Source: Silene latifolia
Lineage: Eukaryota; Streptophyta; Magnoliopsida; Caryophyllales; Caryophyllaceae
Assembly (NCBI RefSeq): GCF_048544455.1
Contig: NC_133534.1
Coordinates: 90,053,637 to 90,117,636, forward strand
Length of the DNA: 64,000 bases
Direction: 5' to 3'
This document shows positions 11,125 through 22,009 of this stretch, piece after piece. A program made the position numbers and the translations under genes. The notes beneath the pieces were generated by a model. It did no database searches. It had not been told where the DNA came from and was given only the letters and a program-made list of their open reading frames with translations. Within the stretch, counting starts at the first letter, position 1, and every line of letters starts with the position of its first letter.

Positions 11125-11391
11125 CTAGAATCCAGTTATCTGGTTGATGATTGAGTCGCCGTGAACTCGAAGGTGCTTGATGCCTAAACTCACTGCTGCT
11201 TGTAGACCAATGAGGCAAGCCTCATACTCCGTCGTGTTATTTGCCACCTCGAAGTCGAGCTTGACAGAAAGTGGTGTATGCTCGCCTTCAGGAGAAATGA
11301 GCAACACTCCTATTCTGAATCCTCTCAAATTGGATGCCCCATCAAAGTAAAAGATCCTAAGAATCCAAACTAGTTTGTAGAATATCCTCAT
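11125..11391 (-). pseudogene. Additional (archaeal-type) RNase H domain of Tat pol
   Basis: FYFDGASNLRGFRIGVLLISPEG gives the first acidic residue (FDGAS); NNTTEYEACLIGL gives the Glu motif, and VHGDSIINQITG the third acidic residue. In Tat elements this second RNase H was acquired beside the original retroviral-type domain and is thought to help degrade the RNA strand. This copy overlaps the end of the preceding fragment in another frame and ends at a stop at 11125, so it is fragmentary. Confidence 0.75.
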
Positions 11392-12748
11392 CTGGGAACG
11401 ACCATGTGTCTATTGCTTGCGTATCGTTGATGGGATTTTCTGCGAAGAATTCAACCACAACACGTCCCTTTATGACTTTCAAAGGTACGTATTTGAGGTC
11501 AAATTCTGAGAGCATTAATGTCCATCTCGCTAACCATCCGTTGATAACGGGTTTCTCGAAGAGGTATTTGACGGGATCCATTTTAGAATACACCTTGACA
11601 TAGTAGCTAAGCATGTAATGGCGTAGCTTCTTTGTTGCCCACACAAGAGCGAGGCATGTCTTCCCTAAAGTTGTATAGTTACTCTCGTATTATAAGAACT
11701 TCTTACTAAGGTAGTAGATATCTCTTTCTTCCTTTCCAACAGTCTGCGCGAGAATAGCCCCCATGGGTGTTTCGATGACTGTGAGATATAAACCAAGAGG
11801 TTGATCTCGTTGGGGAGGCATTAGCACGGGTGGCTTAGCCAGTATCTCCTTTATCCTATCAAATGACATTTGACAGTCTTCGTCCCAAATGGTATGGTCC
11901 GTTTTCTTAAGATTTTTGAAGATAGGTTCGCAGATCATAGTGAGTTTCGATATGAATCGAATTATATATTGCACTTTGCCCAAGAATCCTTTTACCTCCT
12001 TTTCTGTATGGGGTTGTGGCATTTCGATTAAGGCCTTGATCTTGGATGGATCAATTTCTATCCCCCTCTGGCTGACGACATATCCCATAAGCTTGCATGA
12101 CGTTACTCCGAACGCACATTTCTGAGGATTGAGTCACATATTGTACTTGCGCAATGTAAGGATGAATTTGCAAAGGTTATCTATGTGTCCTTTCCTATCT
12201 TTAGATTTGACAATCATATCATCCACGTACACCTGCACTTCTTTATGCATCATATCATGTAGCAAAGTGGTCGCAGTGCGTTGGTATGTAGCCCCAGAAT
12301 TGATTAGCCCGAATGGCATAACAATATAGCAGTATGTGCCCCACTGAATGACGAAGACTGTCTTGTGCATATCTTCTACGGCCATTTTGATTTGGTTATA
12401 CCCTGCATACCGGTCCATAAAGGATAACAACGCTTGATCGGCTGTGTTATCTACCAATATATCGATCTGTGGTAGAGGGAAGTCGTCTTTTGGATTCGCT
12501 TTGTTCAAGTCTCTAAAATCAACAAAAATCCGGATTCGCCCATCCTTTTTGGGTACGGGGACTATGTTTCCTATCCAGTCTGAATACTCAGAAACTTTGA
12601 TGAATCCAGCTTTGAACTGCTTATCGACTTCTTCTTTAATCTTAAGAGCCCACTCTGTCCTCATCCGACGAAGCTTATGCTTTACGGGCTTCAAACCTGG
12701 CTTGATTGGAATGCAATGTTCTGCAATATCCATGTCGATCCCTAGCAT
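11357..12748 (-). pseudogene. Tat reverse transcriptase / RNase H
   Basis: RNA-dependent DNA polymerase with its first RNase H. Fragment 12748-12134 carries VPKKDGRIRIFVDFRDLNKA, FPLPQIDILVD, FMDRYAGYNQIKM, VMPFGLINSGATYQR and the active-site box VYVDDMIVKS at about 12206-12235. Fragment 12088-11690 carries MGYVVSQRGIEIDPSKI and VKGFLGKVQYIIRFI (connection). Fragment 11644-11357 carries the RNase H end ATKKLRHYMLSYYVKVYSKMDPVKYL. Catalytic YVDD is present, but stops at about 12133 and 11689 separate the pieces, so no full polyprotein can be made. Confidence 0.85.
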
Positions 12749-12925
12749 GTCTTTTTAAGACCAAGCGAAGACGTCTTTGAACTCGTGTAGGAGGTCGATG
12801 AAATTGGCCCTTTCAGTTGGGTCTAGGGTCGTCCCTATTCTAAGTTCTTGGGGTTCTAATTATATTCCTACGTTGTTGGGTTCGGTGCTTTCTATAACTG
12901 GGCCCCCTTCCCCTTCTTCTAGTAT

Positions 12926-14413
12926 TTATTTAATTATATAGGGAGGTAATTCGATTGAGTCTGGGTCAGGATCATCCTTGTTATCATCGTAAATAGAATT
13001 GCATTCAGAATAACACAAGGAGTAAGAAGAATCAGATTTATTCATCTTAAAATTTGAAAACAGTTGAAACAAAGAAGTCATCTGTGCAGTAGTCAGTGGC
13101 GGTAAAGGGACAGTTGCTGGGACATTTCCCAAGCTACTGTTACTAGGTGATGCTATGCTAGGAGAAACAGAGGGGTGGGGAGTGACGACAGGAGGAGACT
13201 CTCTAGCCACTTCTCTAGACTTAGGTTCTGACTCCGACTTTGACTCAAATTCATCGTCTTCAGGCTCTCCTTTGAACATCTCTCCTTCTCCAGTAGTGAC
13301 CTTGAAGAGCTTTCCTTTATTGTTGGTCCATTTGATCGACTTTCTCCATCCTTTCTGCTGATTTGGGTTGGTGTCAATGATTAGTGTTGTAGGGTTGAAA
13401 TGGTCGTCTTGAAGTATCATGGTAATGATCTCATCCTGCGCTACCCTGACGAATAGATCTTCTCCAAATAGAAGGCTAACAGCCTGCTCGTCGAGACAAG
13501 GTGTCTAACAAGTTTTGACGGTGGGAACCGTTTATGGAGGGATGAAGTAGCAATCGTGGAACACCTCGATTCCAGCTAGTTGAATGCCTTTGTACATCCA
13601 AGGTTCGGGAAATACATAAAAATGTTCACAATCTCCTTCTCTGACGAAGTAACCATTTAATGTAGGGAGATAGGGTTGCATTTGGATTCCCTTATTCTTG
13701 CGATTTCTAACTTAAGCAAGCATTTCAAGAGTTTCGGCTTTTGTGGGTTGGTACCCCAAGCCTAGTGGTATCTTTTGGGAGTCACATTCCTTAATAGGTG
13801 TAACGGTACTCTCTCTGATAGGGTTTAACGGCATTCCTGGGAAGTATCCCTGGGACTTGAGCATGTGGTTGACCACTAAGTTGGAGTATGGGTCGAAATA
13901 TAAGGGCGCCAGCTCGCTCTCTATAAGGTTTATGATTTGAAATCCTCCAAGCTTGGTTGCTTGACATTTTCTCTATCACGGCCTTGATAGGTGATGAAGT
14001 GATCGTTACTACTTTGCCATCTTGAGGGATCTTGATCTTCTGGTGTAAAGTGGATGTTACCGCTTTGGAAGCGTGAATCCAGGGCCTGCCCAAAAGTATA
14101 TTGAAAGATGCCTCGATGTCCACTATCTGAAAATTAACCTTTCGTTCGATTAGCCCAGTGGCCACAGTAAGGTTAACTAGCCCCAATACTTTACGTCGCG
14201 TTCCATCGTACGCCAGAACGCCTTGGATACATTTTTCTTCAGGCATGTGACTGTGATGTATAGAGCAGGGTTATGAGTGACAACAAAGGGAGGCAAGTCC
14301 TCATCTGAGAAAGTAACTGGGTTACTTAGCTTGACTGAGTCTTGGAAGACTAGGTTGACGACGTCGTCAGGTGTAGAGTTATGTGCTACTTTCAATTTAG
14401 CCAATGCTTGCAT
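12926..14413 (-). pseudogene. Tat protease region and protease-RT linker
   Basis: The protease side (14413-13791) shows SDEDLPPFVVTHNPALYI, then VDIEASFNILLGRPWIHASK, the ILGR-W motif that closes the retropepsin fold in plant Ty3 elements. The linker 13420-12926 is a low-complexity S/P/E-rich stretch, usual between protease and RT in Tat polyproteins. Reading frames change at about 14200 and the 13421-13790 stretch is degraded. I could not place the catalytic Asp with confidence. Confidence 0.6.
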
Positions 14414-14635
14414 TAAAGCTTTGCGATGAGTAAATGAGCTTGCAGCTAGTTGCTAGAGTGAAAGATCAGCCTTTGTCTTTTGAAGTTGCTTCAATAAATG
14501 GTCAGGAGAAGTATCTTCGCTATCGTTTGGTGTGATGACATTGGTGTTAGTAGTAACTGGACCATTTGTTTGAGTGACATTTTGATATGGACGTCCTGAG
14601 CGAATAAGCTGGTCCACATCTTGATCTTCATTAGC

Positions 14636-16404
14636 TTAGACTAGAGAATGTTCGGTGAGGTAAACATCTTCATCGTCATCCTCCCTAACTCCATTGACGA
14701 TACTGAGCTCTCTTAAGCTTATGATTTTAGCCTCTAGGCTGATTATTTGCTCGACTAGATTGTCGGTCACTGCGATCACTTCTTGCACTGTGGAATCATG
14801 AGATAAGATTGGAACAACTGACCTGTTTTCCCTAGGTATAGTGCTTGGACTGCATAGGGATGCCACTACAGCTTCTAGCTCTGAAACTTGTCACTTACAT
14901 TCTTTGCCCATGCGATAAAATCAGCGATAGTAGGGGAGATAGTGGAATAACTCTCCTCATTTTCTAGTGCATTGAACTCACCTTCAGCTGGATAAATGAG
15001 GTGCGAGCAATCCAAGGTGGATTCCTCATCTGTGATCATCATAATTCTAAGAGGACTCTGAGTATTGTTAGGCTTGCTTGTAGCAGGTATAGGTAAGCGC
15101 CCATCCTCAATCATGTCCTGAATTACATGTTTTAATTTGAAACATTTCTCTGTATCATGCCCTTTGCCTCTAGGGTACTCACAGTAGGCATTCTCACCCC
15201 AGAACTTAGACTTCTTCTTTGGGTCAGGCGTAGGTCCTATAGGTTGGAGCTTGCCCTGTTTCATCAATCTTTTTAGAGTATTGGAGTACGAGTCACCAAC
15301 GTTGGTAAACTTCCTCTACAGGTTATTCTTCTTAGTAGATGACTCGACAAGGTTGACCTCGTCGGTCTTACTAGTGGAGCCATAAGAATGACTCGTTGCG
15401 CCTTGATATCCGCAGCCTACCGCTTTGGACAAGAGTCATTTACGGATGTCGTCTTCAATCCTTGTTCCTAATACAGTGAAGTCTTTGAAAGACTTTATAT
15501 TTTGGTATCTTAGTTGTCTCGCATAGATTAGCCCTAAGTTGTCCACGAACTTTTCAACAAGAGTAGCCTCGTCGGGCCGTTCGACGAGTTGTGTGCTAGT
15601 CTTTCTCAACCTACTTAGGAAGTCGGTGAATCCTTCTTTCTCATTTTGGGTAAGAACCTCTTGAGTGCGCATATTGACTTGAATTTCAGCATTATCTGCA
15701 TACTGTTTGGTGAACTCAACTGGAGCATCATCCCAAGTAGCAATTTTCTTCTGATCCAAGAAGTAGAACTATTGCTTAGGAATAGTATCGAGAGATGAAG
15801 GAAAGATCCTTAGGAACATCTCTATCTCGATGCCTTTGATAGACGTATAATCTTTGAAGGCACGAATATGGTTCAATGGGTTTTTATGTCCCTTAAACTT
15901 GGGGATGTCAGTCATGTTGAAGTTAGTTGGCAGTTGAGCGTTTACTCCCTCATATTTGCGGTTGTTTTCCCTATAGATGTGATCTCCCTTGAGGTACATT
16001 AGTTGTTCCTCCAAATATTGGAGTCGTTTTTCAGCTTCAGTAGGACATGGTGGAAGATTAACTTCTGGTTGTCCAACAAACGGTGAATATTGTCGTGTAT
16101 AACCATGTTGGGAATGGCATCCTCTGCAGGAGGAAGCCTAGCTTCTAAAGCGACAATTCGGCCTTCAATGGCATTAAGGCGGGCATAAGTCTTGGCGTGT
16201 CTGGAGACGAATGAGTGCAGCTAGGATTTGATCATTACCATTTACGGACGTCTGGGGTTGACCATTAACGCTTCCATGACTAGTTCCCACCATTTCGGAA
16301 CTAAGGATAAGAGATCGACGACGAATCAAAACACGATCGACCATTTTAGAACACTTACTCAAAAGTGACTCGACTCGTGAAGTGGGTGTGTGCCACTGTG
16401 TCAA
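14636..16404 (-). pseudogene. Tat gag, fragmented
   Basis: Capsid precursor in at least five pieces. The probable start is Met 16404 (MTQWHTPTSRVESLL). Fragment 16014-15769 has NMTDIPKFKGHKNPLNHIRAF and fragment 15759-15436 has WDDAPVEFTKQYADNAEI and EGFTDFLSRLRKTSTQLVERP, matching the retrotransposon gag core. Fragment 15267-14875 has the nucleocapsid motif CEYPRGKGHDTEKCFKLKH, where the usual His after CxY is Pro, so zinc binding is likely lost. Intact relatives form one polyprotein with protease and RT. Confidence 0.75.
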
Positions 16405-16751
16405 GTGGGGTTTGAAAATGACAATGTTTTTGAAATGTTTGTCCTAGACAACTGTAGTGTAGTTGTAGGAGTCCTGACATGAAGTGAGGTTTGAAGAACA
16501 ATTAGATTGTTTGTTGAGGACACCTACTCCAAGAATTAGATAATAGTACTTTATATTACTTCTAACTCGTTCAATTGTGTGAACAATTTAGAAGAACAAT
16601 TCAGTGCTTTCTTATTAACGTAAGTTACACAAATCCGAGTATTTAACGGTACTCAATTTAGTTACAACTAGATTTAGTTGTACGAGTGGGTTGGTAATTT
16701 TCTAATACGTAGAAAGGTACTAAAATTATTAATTGAGAATAGTGGGCGTAG
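16405..16751 (-). other. Probable leader upstream of Tat gag
   Basis: Non-coding sequence between the gag start and the solo LTR insertion; it resumes at 18535-18729 beyond that LTR. No primer-binding site could be recognised, and no LTR boundary is visible. Confidence 0.4.
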
Positions 16752-18529
16752 TGGTCGAGCCCTCTTTGTGGTTTAGTTTTCGGTACTTGTCGTTAGGAGC
16801 ACCTAGACCAAAACAATATTTATAGCTTCACAAACAACTCTACTATTAGTAAAGAGGCAAGTAAAGGTCGGATCCCAAGGGACGGGTATTGAAGTGAGAT
16901 TTTCAATTACAACTAGCGATGTCTAGGGGTGTCACAATTTGGGGTTTGAATAGAAGATCAGTAAACTAAATAGCAATGAAATTAAACAAGCAAGATGATT
17001 AAAAAGGGGTGTAAACAATTGATAAAAGCCATTAGGGTGTCATTGGGTCATAGGGGATTCATGGGAATTGATCATACAAACATATTCTCAAATTATAAGC
17101 AAGCAATTATTCTTGTGATGGATCGAGTTGGTTTATATCTTACAATCCTAGAAATGTTTGGGTCCCGGAGCCGAATCGATTAGATTGTACAACACCTACA
17201 AGTCGACTTAATCTTCCCTACTCAACTATATGCATGGTCTAATGAGACTCGAGTTGGTTTATGTCTTACAAATCTCATTGAAAAGATAGATGATGGGTAA
17301 AAAATGCAAGGATTCATAGCCTCGCATTTCATCAAACATAACATGTGCATAAGTTGAGATCACAACAAGCAAGCAAATAAACTATGAAAACATATTAATT
17401 TAAGCATGAATCATCCCCCATGTTGGTTTCCCCTAATTCCCCATTAACCCTAGCTAAGGAAACTACTTACTCATTATCATGTTGAACATGCTAGCAAGGT
17501 TGTCAATCATACCAACAAAGTAAAACATGATGAATAAATGAAGATAATTAACAATAATTAAAAAGGGATTAAGAGAATTATACCTAATAATGATTCCAAC
17601 AATAAAGCAAAGAATAATAGAAGTACTTGATGATTGATTGGAAGGTTGTCAAACTCCCAATAATAACCCAAATATCTTTAATTACCCAAAATGAAAGATG
17701 AAAAAAAGAAAGATTAAGGAAATGAGTCTTGTATTAAGACTTGATTAAAAGTTGATTACAAGATTAAAGAGAGATTAGAATGATATAAACTACACTAGAG
17801 ATTGCTAAGAAGAACATGATTATCTAATTAGACTAATGGGGTATTTATAGTGGGGATTAGGTACACAAATTAGGGTTTACAAAGGGCTTAAATGACGATT
17901 AAGTCCTTTAGGAATCGCTCCTCTCAGAAAAATATGCGAGTCTCCTTTTTGCTAGTCTTTCCTGAGGTATGCGCATCCTTCATAGAACAAGTAGAAGACG
18001 AAATAGCTGTCACACAATCCGAGCGTCCAGGGCACGGGACGAGCGGATTGTGGGTCTTTTGGACGAGCGGATTTGTGGGGTGGACGGGCCGATTGTGGTG
18101 GTTTTGGACGAGCATCTCTCTGAGGAAGACGCTCGGATTCCTTGTACTGGACGGGCGTCCAGAGGGCAATCTGCTCGGATTCTTGATCAACTTCTTCCCT
18201 TCTTCTTTTCTTCCTTTTTCTTCATACAATCCTTGGGGATTTCATTAGAGATGCAAGGATCTTTTCTCATCATTGCCCAACTACTATAATATGTACAAAG
18301 GCCTTCTAGTCTTGTCTTCTCTTTGATGCTTGGTCATTGAATTCAATCAATTTAGCTCCATTTTGCCATGAAAATGCAAGGTTTGCACTCCTTTCCTACC
18401 AAGGGATCAAAACCTCAAAGAATATGCCAAAGAAAGGACTAAAGACAATAAATGACCCAAATATGCACTAAAAAGCATGGGAACAAGGCTAATTCAGGGA
18501 CTAAATATGCTCAAATAATGGTCACATCA
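16752..18529 (-). repeat. Solo Athila LTR with 5-bp TSD
   Basis: The plus-strand sequence starts TGGTCGAGCC and ends GGTCACATCA. It is flanked on both sides by CGTAG (16747-16751 and 18530-18534), a perfect 5-bp TSD. There is no internal region, so this is a solo LTR left by recombination between two LTRs. It aligns with the Athila LTR at 2191-5009 without the Helitron. Length 1778 bp. Confidence 0.9.
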
Positions 18530-18534
18530 CGTAG

Positions 18535-18740
18535 GTTTCGACTTGTGAAACTGAATAACTCCAAAATCACGTGTGTCACTCATTTTCTATTGTTCGTTTA
18601 TTTACGTTTTAACTTTGTTTAGTTAATTAGTTAAAGATTAATTAATAAACTTTAAGTAATTAATTATTAATTCACGCTCATACGGACATTCGAAAAGGTG
18701 GGCTAAAGTTTTAATACTTAATTCACCATCCCCCCCCCCC
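18535..18740. other. Tat leader remainder ending at an 11-C tract
   Basis: Non-coding AT-rich DNA continuing the sequence left of the solo LTR. It ends with 11 C (18730-18740), beyond which Athila pol begins abruptly in the opposite orientation. The tract therefore marks or lies at a rearrangement junction. Confidence 0.45.
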
Positions 18741-18789
18741 TTCTGATTATTTCGGATCAATAGACTCCTTATTTGATTACAGCATCGAT

Positions 18790-20255
18790 CATTCAGGCTC
18801 CAGACTAGGATCTGCCTTTTGAGATCATGTGCGATGCTAGTGATTATGCACTTGGCGTGGTGCTAGGCCAGCGGAAAGACGAAGCTTTGAGTGCTATTTA
18901 CTATACGAGCTGAACTCTGGATGAGGCTCAGATGAAATATGCTACAGAGAAGGAGCTGTTAGCTGTGGTATATGCGCTGGAGAAGTTTAGGTCTTATTTA
19001 TTATGTTCGAAAGTTACTGTATTTTCTGACCATGCAGCGCTGAGATACCTTTTTACTAAGAAAGAGGTCAAACCAAGATTATTGCAATGGATACTGCTTC
19101 TTCAGGATTTTTATTTGGAGATTAAAGATAAGAAAGGCGGTGAAAATTTGGTAGCTGATCATTTATCGGGCCTACCGTTGCAAGAAGGGGGAGATTCTTT
19201 ATCTATTAATGACTTTTTCCCTGATGATATTTTTTTGGCTATTTCTAGTGCTGAAACTCCTTGGTATGCTGATTATTCTAATTTTATTTTAGGTGATTTA
19301 TTGCCTCTTGACTTGTCATATCAGCAGAGGAAGCGGTTCCTTCCTGACATGAAGCAGTACTTCTGGGATGACCCTTATCTGTTTAAGGAGTGTCCTGATG
19401 GTCTTTACAGACGGTGTATACCGCAGTGGGAGACTAAAGCTATCCTAGAAGCATGCAATTCTTCCTCCTATGGTGGTCACCACGGTCACTCTAGGACCAT
19501 GGCTAAGGTACTTCAATCTGGCTTTTATTGGTCATCCATCTTTAAAAATGCTAGACTTTGTTGTAGCTTGGATGACCCTTATCTATTTAAGGAGTGTGCA
19601 GATGGTCTTTACAGACGGTGTATACCGCAGTGGGAGACTAAAGCTATCCTAGAGGCATGCAATTCTTCCTCCTATGGTGGTCACAATGGTCCCTCTAGGA
19701 CCGTGGCTAAGGTACTTCAATCTGGCTTTTATTGGTCATCCATCTTTAAAAATGCTAAAGACTTTGTTGTAGCTTGTGATGCATGTCAGCGGACAAGAAA
19801 CATTTCATGTAGGCAGGAGATGCCTCAAGTTGGCATTTTAGAGGTTGGGGTTTTCGTTTTCTGGGGCATCGACTACCAGGGGTCATTCCCTTTTAGTAAA
19901 GGCAACATGTATATTCTAGTAGCTGTAGATTACGTGTCCAAGTGGGTAGAGGTCATTGCTTCGGTTCATTGTGATGCAAACACTGTTATCCAACTTTTCA
20001 AAAAGGTAATCTTCCCTCGCTTCGGTGTCCCTGGAGTTGTCATCAGTGATGGAGGTATGCACTTTAAAGAGAAACAGCTTACTGCTCTTCTGTCCAAATA
20101 TGGTGTAGAACATCGTAGAGGTTTGGGGTATCATCCTTAAACAAGTGGTCAGGTAGAAGTTTCCAATCGGGAACTTTAAGAAATTTTTACTAAAGTTGTG
20201 TCTAAATCACGAAAAAATTGGAGCATGAAATTACATGATACTTTATGGGCATATA
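18790..20255 (+). pseudogene. Athila RNase H and integrase, upstream part
   Basis: RNase H begins PFEIMCDASDYALGVVLGQR and continues [33 protein letters not shown] and [10 protein letters not shown]. The integrase zinc-binding part follows, with a duplicated segment, ending [11 protein letters not shown]. Then comes the catalytic core with [13 protein letters not shown] (first Asp), [11 protein letters not shown] (second Asp) and LGYHP. A 402-codon open stretch runs 18932-20140. It is ended by a stop at the position where relatives have Gln in the HPQTSGQ motif, and a second stop follows after SNREL. An earlier stop lies at about 18911. The third catalytic Glu falls in SNREL. The remainder resumes after the inserted element at 23356. 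Confidence 0.85.
19367..19774 (+). repeat. In-frame tandem duplication of the integrase zinc-finger segment
   Basis: Two direct copies of about 204 bp (19367-19570 and 19571 to about 19774) each encode [20 protein letters not shown] through [11 protein letters not shown]. They are highly similar with a few substitutions. The 204-bp offset is 68 codons, so the frame is kept. The first copy ends in altered codons (NARLCCSL), where the second reads NAKDFVVAC. Confidence 0.9.
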
Positions 20256-21603
20256 TGTAACACCCCCATACTCCAAGTGCCTTACCAGGACCACTCAGGT
20301 ATAAGGATACTACCATCTCGGTTGCCCGAGGTACTGAATATCATAAGACAATAAAGAAACGTACTTTTAAAGTAATTATAGATTAAGTGATTACATGTTC
20401 AAACCAAAACTAATAAAAGGAATTACAAGGTTCTCATACGGTCTACAGCTAAAACTATCAAAGCTACTAGACTTCGTCTGACACAGCGGAAGACTTCTAA
20501 CTGCCACGTGATGACTCATCCCGGCTATCTCATACGCGTCATATCACACCTGCTCAATAGCTGCTCACCACCCCCGAATGGATCACCGCAGTTTTTAAAA
20601 CATTTAAACGGGGTCAGTACTAATCACACAATTCAATACATACATCAACAATAAGATAAACAGACAGCTTAACTGTCACACACACACAGCCAACCAATTC
20701 CAATCATCTCCATCATTGACTGTCCACTGGACCAGCCCTGCCAGTGGGGGACCGCAGCCGTTCCCACCTAAGCCCCGCTCATCATACCGAGCGATAACCC
20801 TGTCCCATTAATGTGCACATCCCCTTCCGTGGCGGGTTCCACGAAGGGCAAAACTAGGGCGTGAAGTCACTCCCGCAGGTGACCCCACTCAGCCGAGAAC
20901 GCATCTCGAGAACCGTCAACAGCAATCACAACCACAAACACAGTACAATCATCATATCAAACAACTAACTACAGCACATCACCAATATCCCATTATGGGA
21001 CTAATACTGAGTAGGAAATCCTACCTGGAAAGCACAACAGTCAGACGGTATCAACAGCTGTATCAAAAAGTCTCTTCTACGAACCCTCCTCCTATCATAT
21101 AACACATAGAGGCTACACATCACAAACTACACACAAAACCCCCAATCTCTAAATTAGGGTTTAACCAAACTTAACAAAACATTATAAAAATTATATTAAA
21201 AGCTTACCCTCGACGCAGGGAACTCAACGATACAAACAACGACACGAACTGACGGTCTGAACTCCGGGAATTGCTAAGAATGCGATTAGGAAGATGAACT
21301 TGTTGCTTTCTCTCTTAAACAGGGTTTTCGGTTTTGTAAAAGTGATTTAAAACAATGACGACTATGTTTAAATACCTTAATCGCATAATTAACAAAACCC
21401 GAGAAAACTCCCCGTAAAACCGGACACTCGATCGAGTACCCAAGGTACTCGATCGAGTACCCCCTTACTCGATCGAGTACCCCAGCTACTCGATCGAGTA
21501 CCCAACAGGTCAGAAACTATTTTATCTCGCAACTTACCCTTACTCGACAGAGTAAGGGCTACTCGATAAAGTACCCCAATACTTATAAATACGGAGTATT
21601 ACA
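20256..21603 (-). repeat. Left LTR of the inverted-LTR element
   Basis: 1348 bp, TGTAACACC...AGTATTACA. It contains four TACTCGATCGAGTA-type palindromes at 21424-21502 (the first begins CACTCG) and is followed directly by the polypurine tract (minus strand). Orientation matches the 37615 LTR. Confidence 0.9.
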
Positions 21604-22009
21604 GTCTTCCCTCCTTAAAAAGAACTTCGTCCCCGAAGTTCAACCCATACCTGAAAACAAACATACTAACTCGATCAAGACAAAACAACGTGACTAAGAA
21701 CTCAAAACAAAACTCCAACCCAAACATGAACTCGTAACACCAACTCCACTAACTATTCCTACCTCCACAACATGGCTCACGATATCGTATCCACTCCATT
21801 ATATCTCTCTCCACACTAACTCCATACACTACCAAAATACTCATAACATCAAACGGAATGTTACATTCTACCACCCTTAAAAGGAACTTCGTCCTCGAAG
21901 TTTACTCAGACTCATAACACCATCCTCCAACTGTCAACACTATATAAAATATTCTCACACTTCGAAGCATCACACTACTACAAGCACGGCCATGGCCTTT
22001 TATAAGCAC
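21604..22009. other. Chimeric 406-bp core between the inverted LTRs
   Basis: Starts with the polypurine tract and a hairpin (21622-21641) of the left LTR's own family. At 21861-21865 it contains what looks like the terminus (GTTACA) of a different chromovirus LTR, followed by that family's own polypurine tract and hairpin (21884-21903). There is no open reading frame of note. The right LTR at 22010 is not preceded by a polypurine tract. The core thus joins pieces of at least two elements. Confidence 0.65.

Larger units (their letters stand above)
9717..16751 (-). mobile_element. Tat-clade Ty3/gypsy retrotransposon relic (gag-pol)
   Basis: Minus-strand gag (16404-14636), protease, reverse transcriptase, RNase H, a second (archaeal-type) RNase H, and integrase, in that order. 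The second RNase H between the RT/RNase H and integrase marks the Tat clade (Ogre, Retand, Grande). The plus-strand accessory gene at 7619-9191 probably belongs to the same element. LTRs were not identified. The leader upstream of gag (16405-16751 and 18535-18729) is split by a solo Athila LTR. Every domain carries stops or frameshifts, so the copy is inactive. Confidence 0.8.

Noticed and set aside
10879..12758. Plus-strand frames opposite the Tat RT
   Set aside because: Antisense shadows of pol; the minus-strand reading has all the RT and RNase H motifs.
17892..18289. Overlapping frames of about 100 codons on both strands
   Set aside because: They lie within the solo Athila LTR, and the equivalent part of the other LTR copy has different frames, so they are not conserved.
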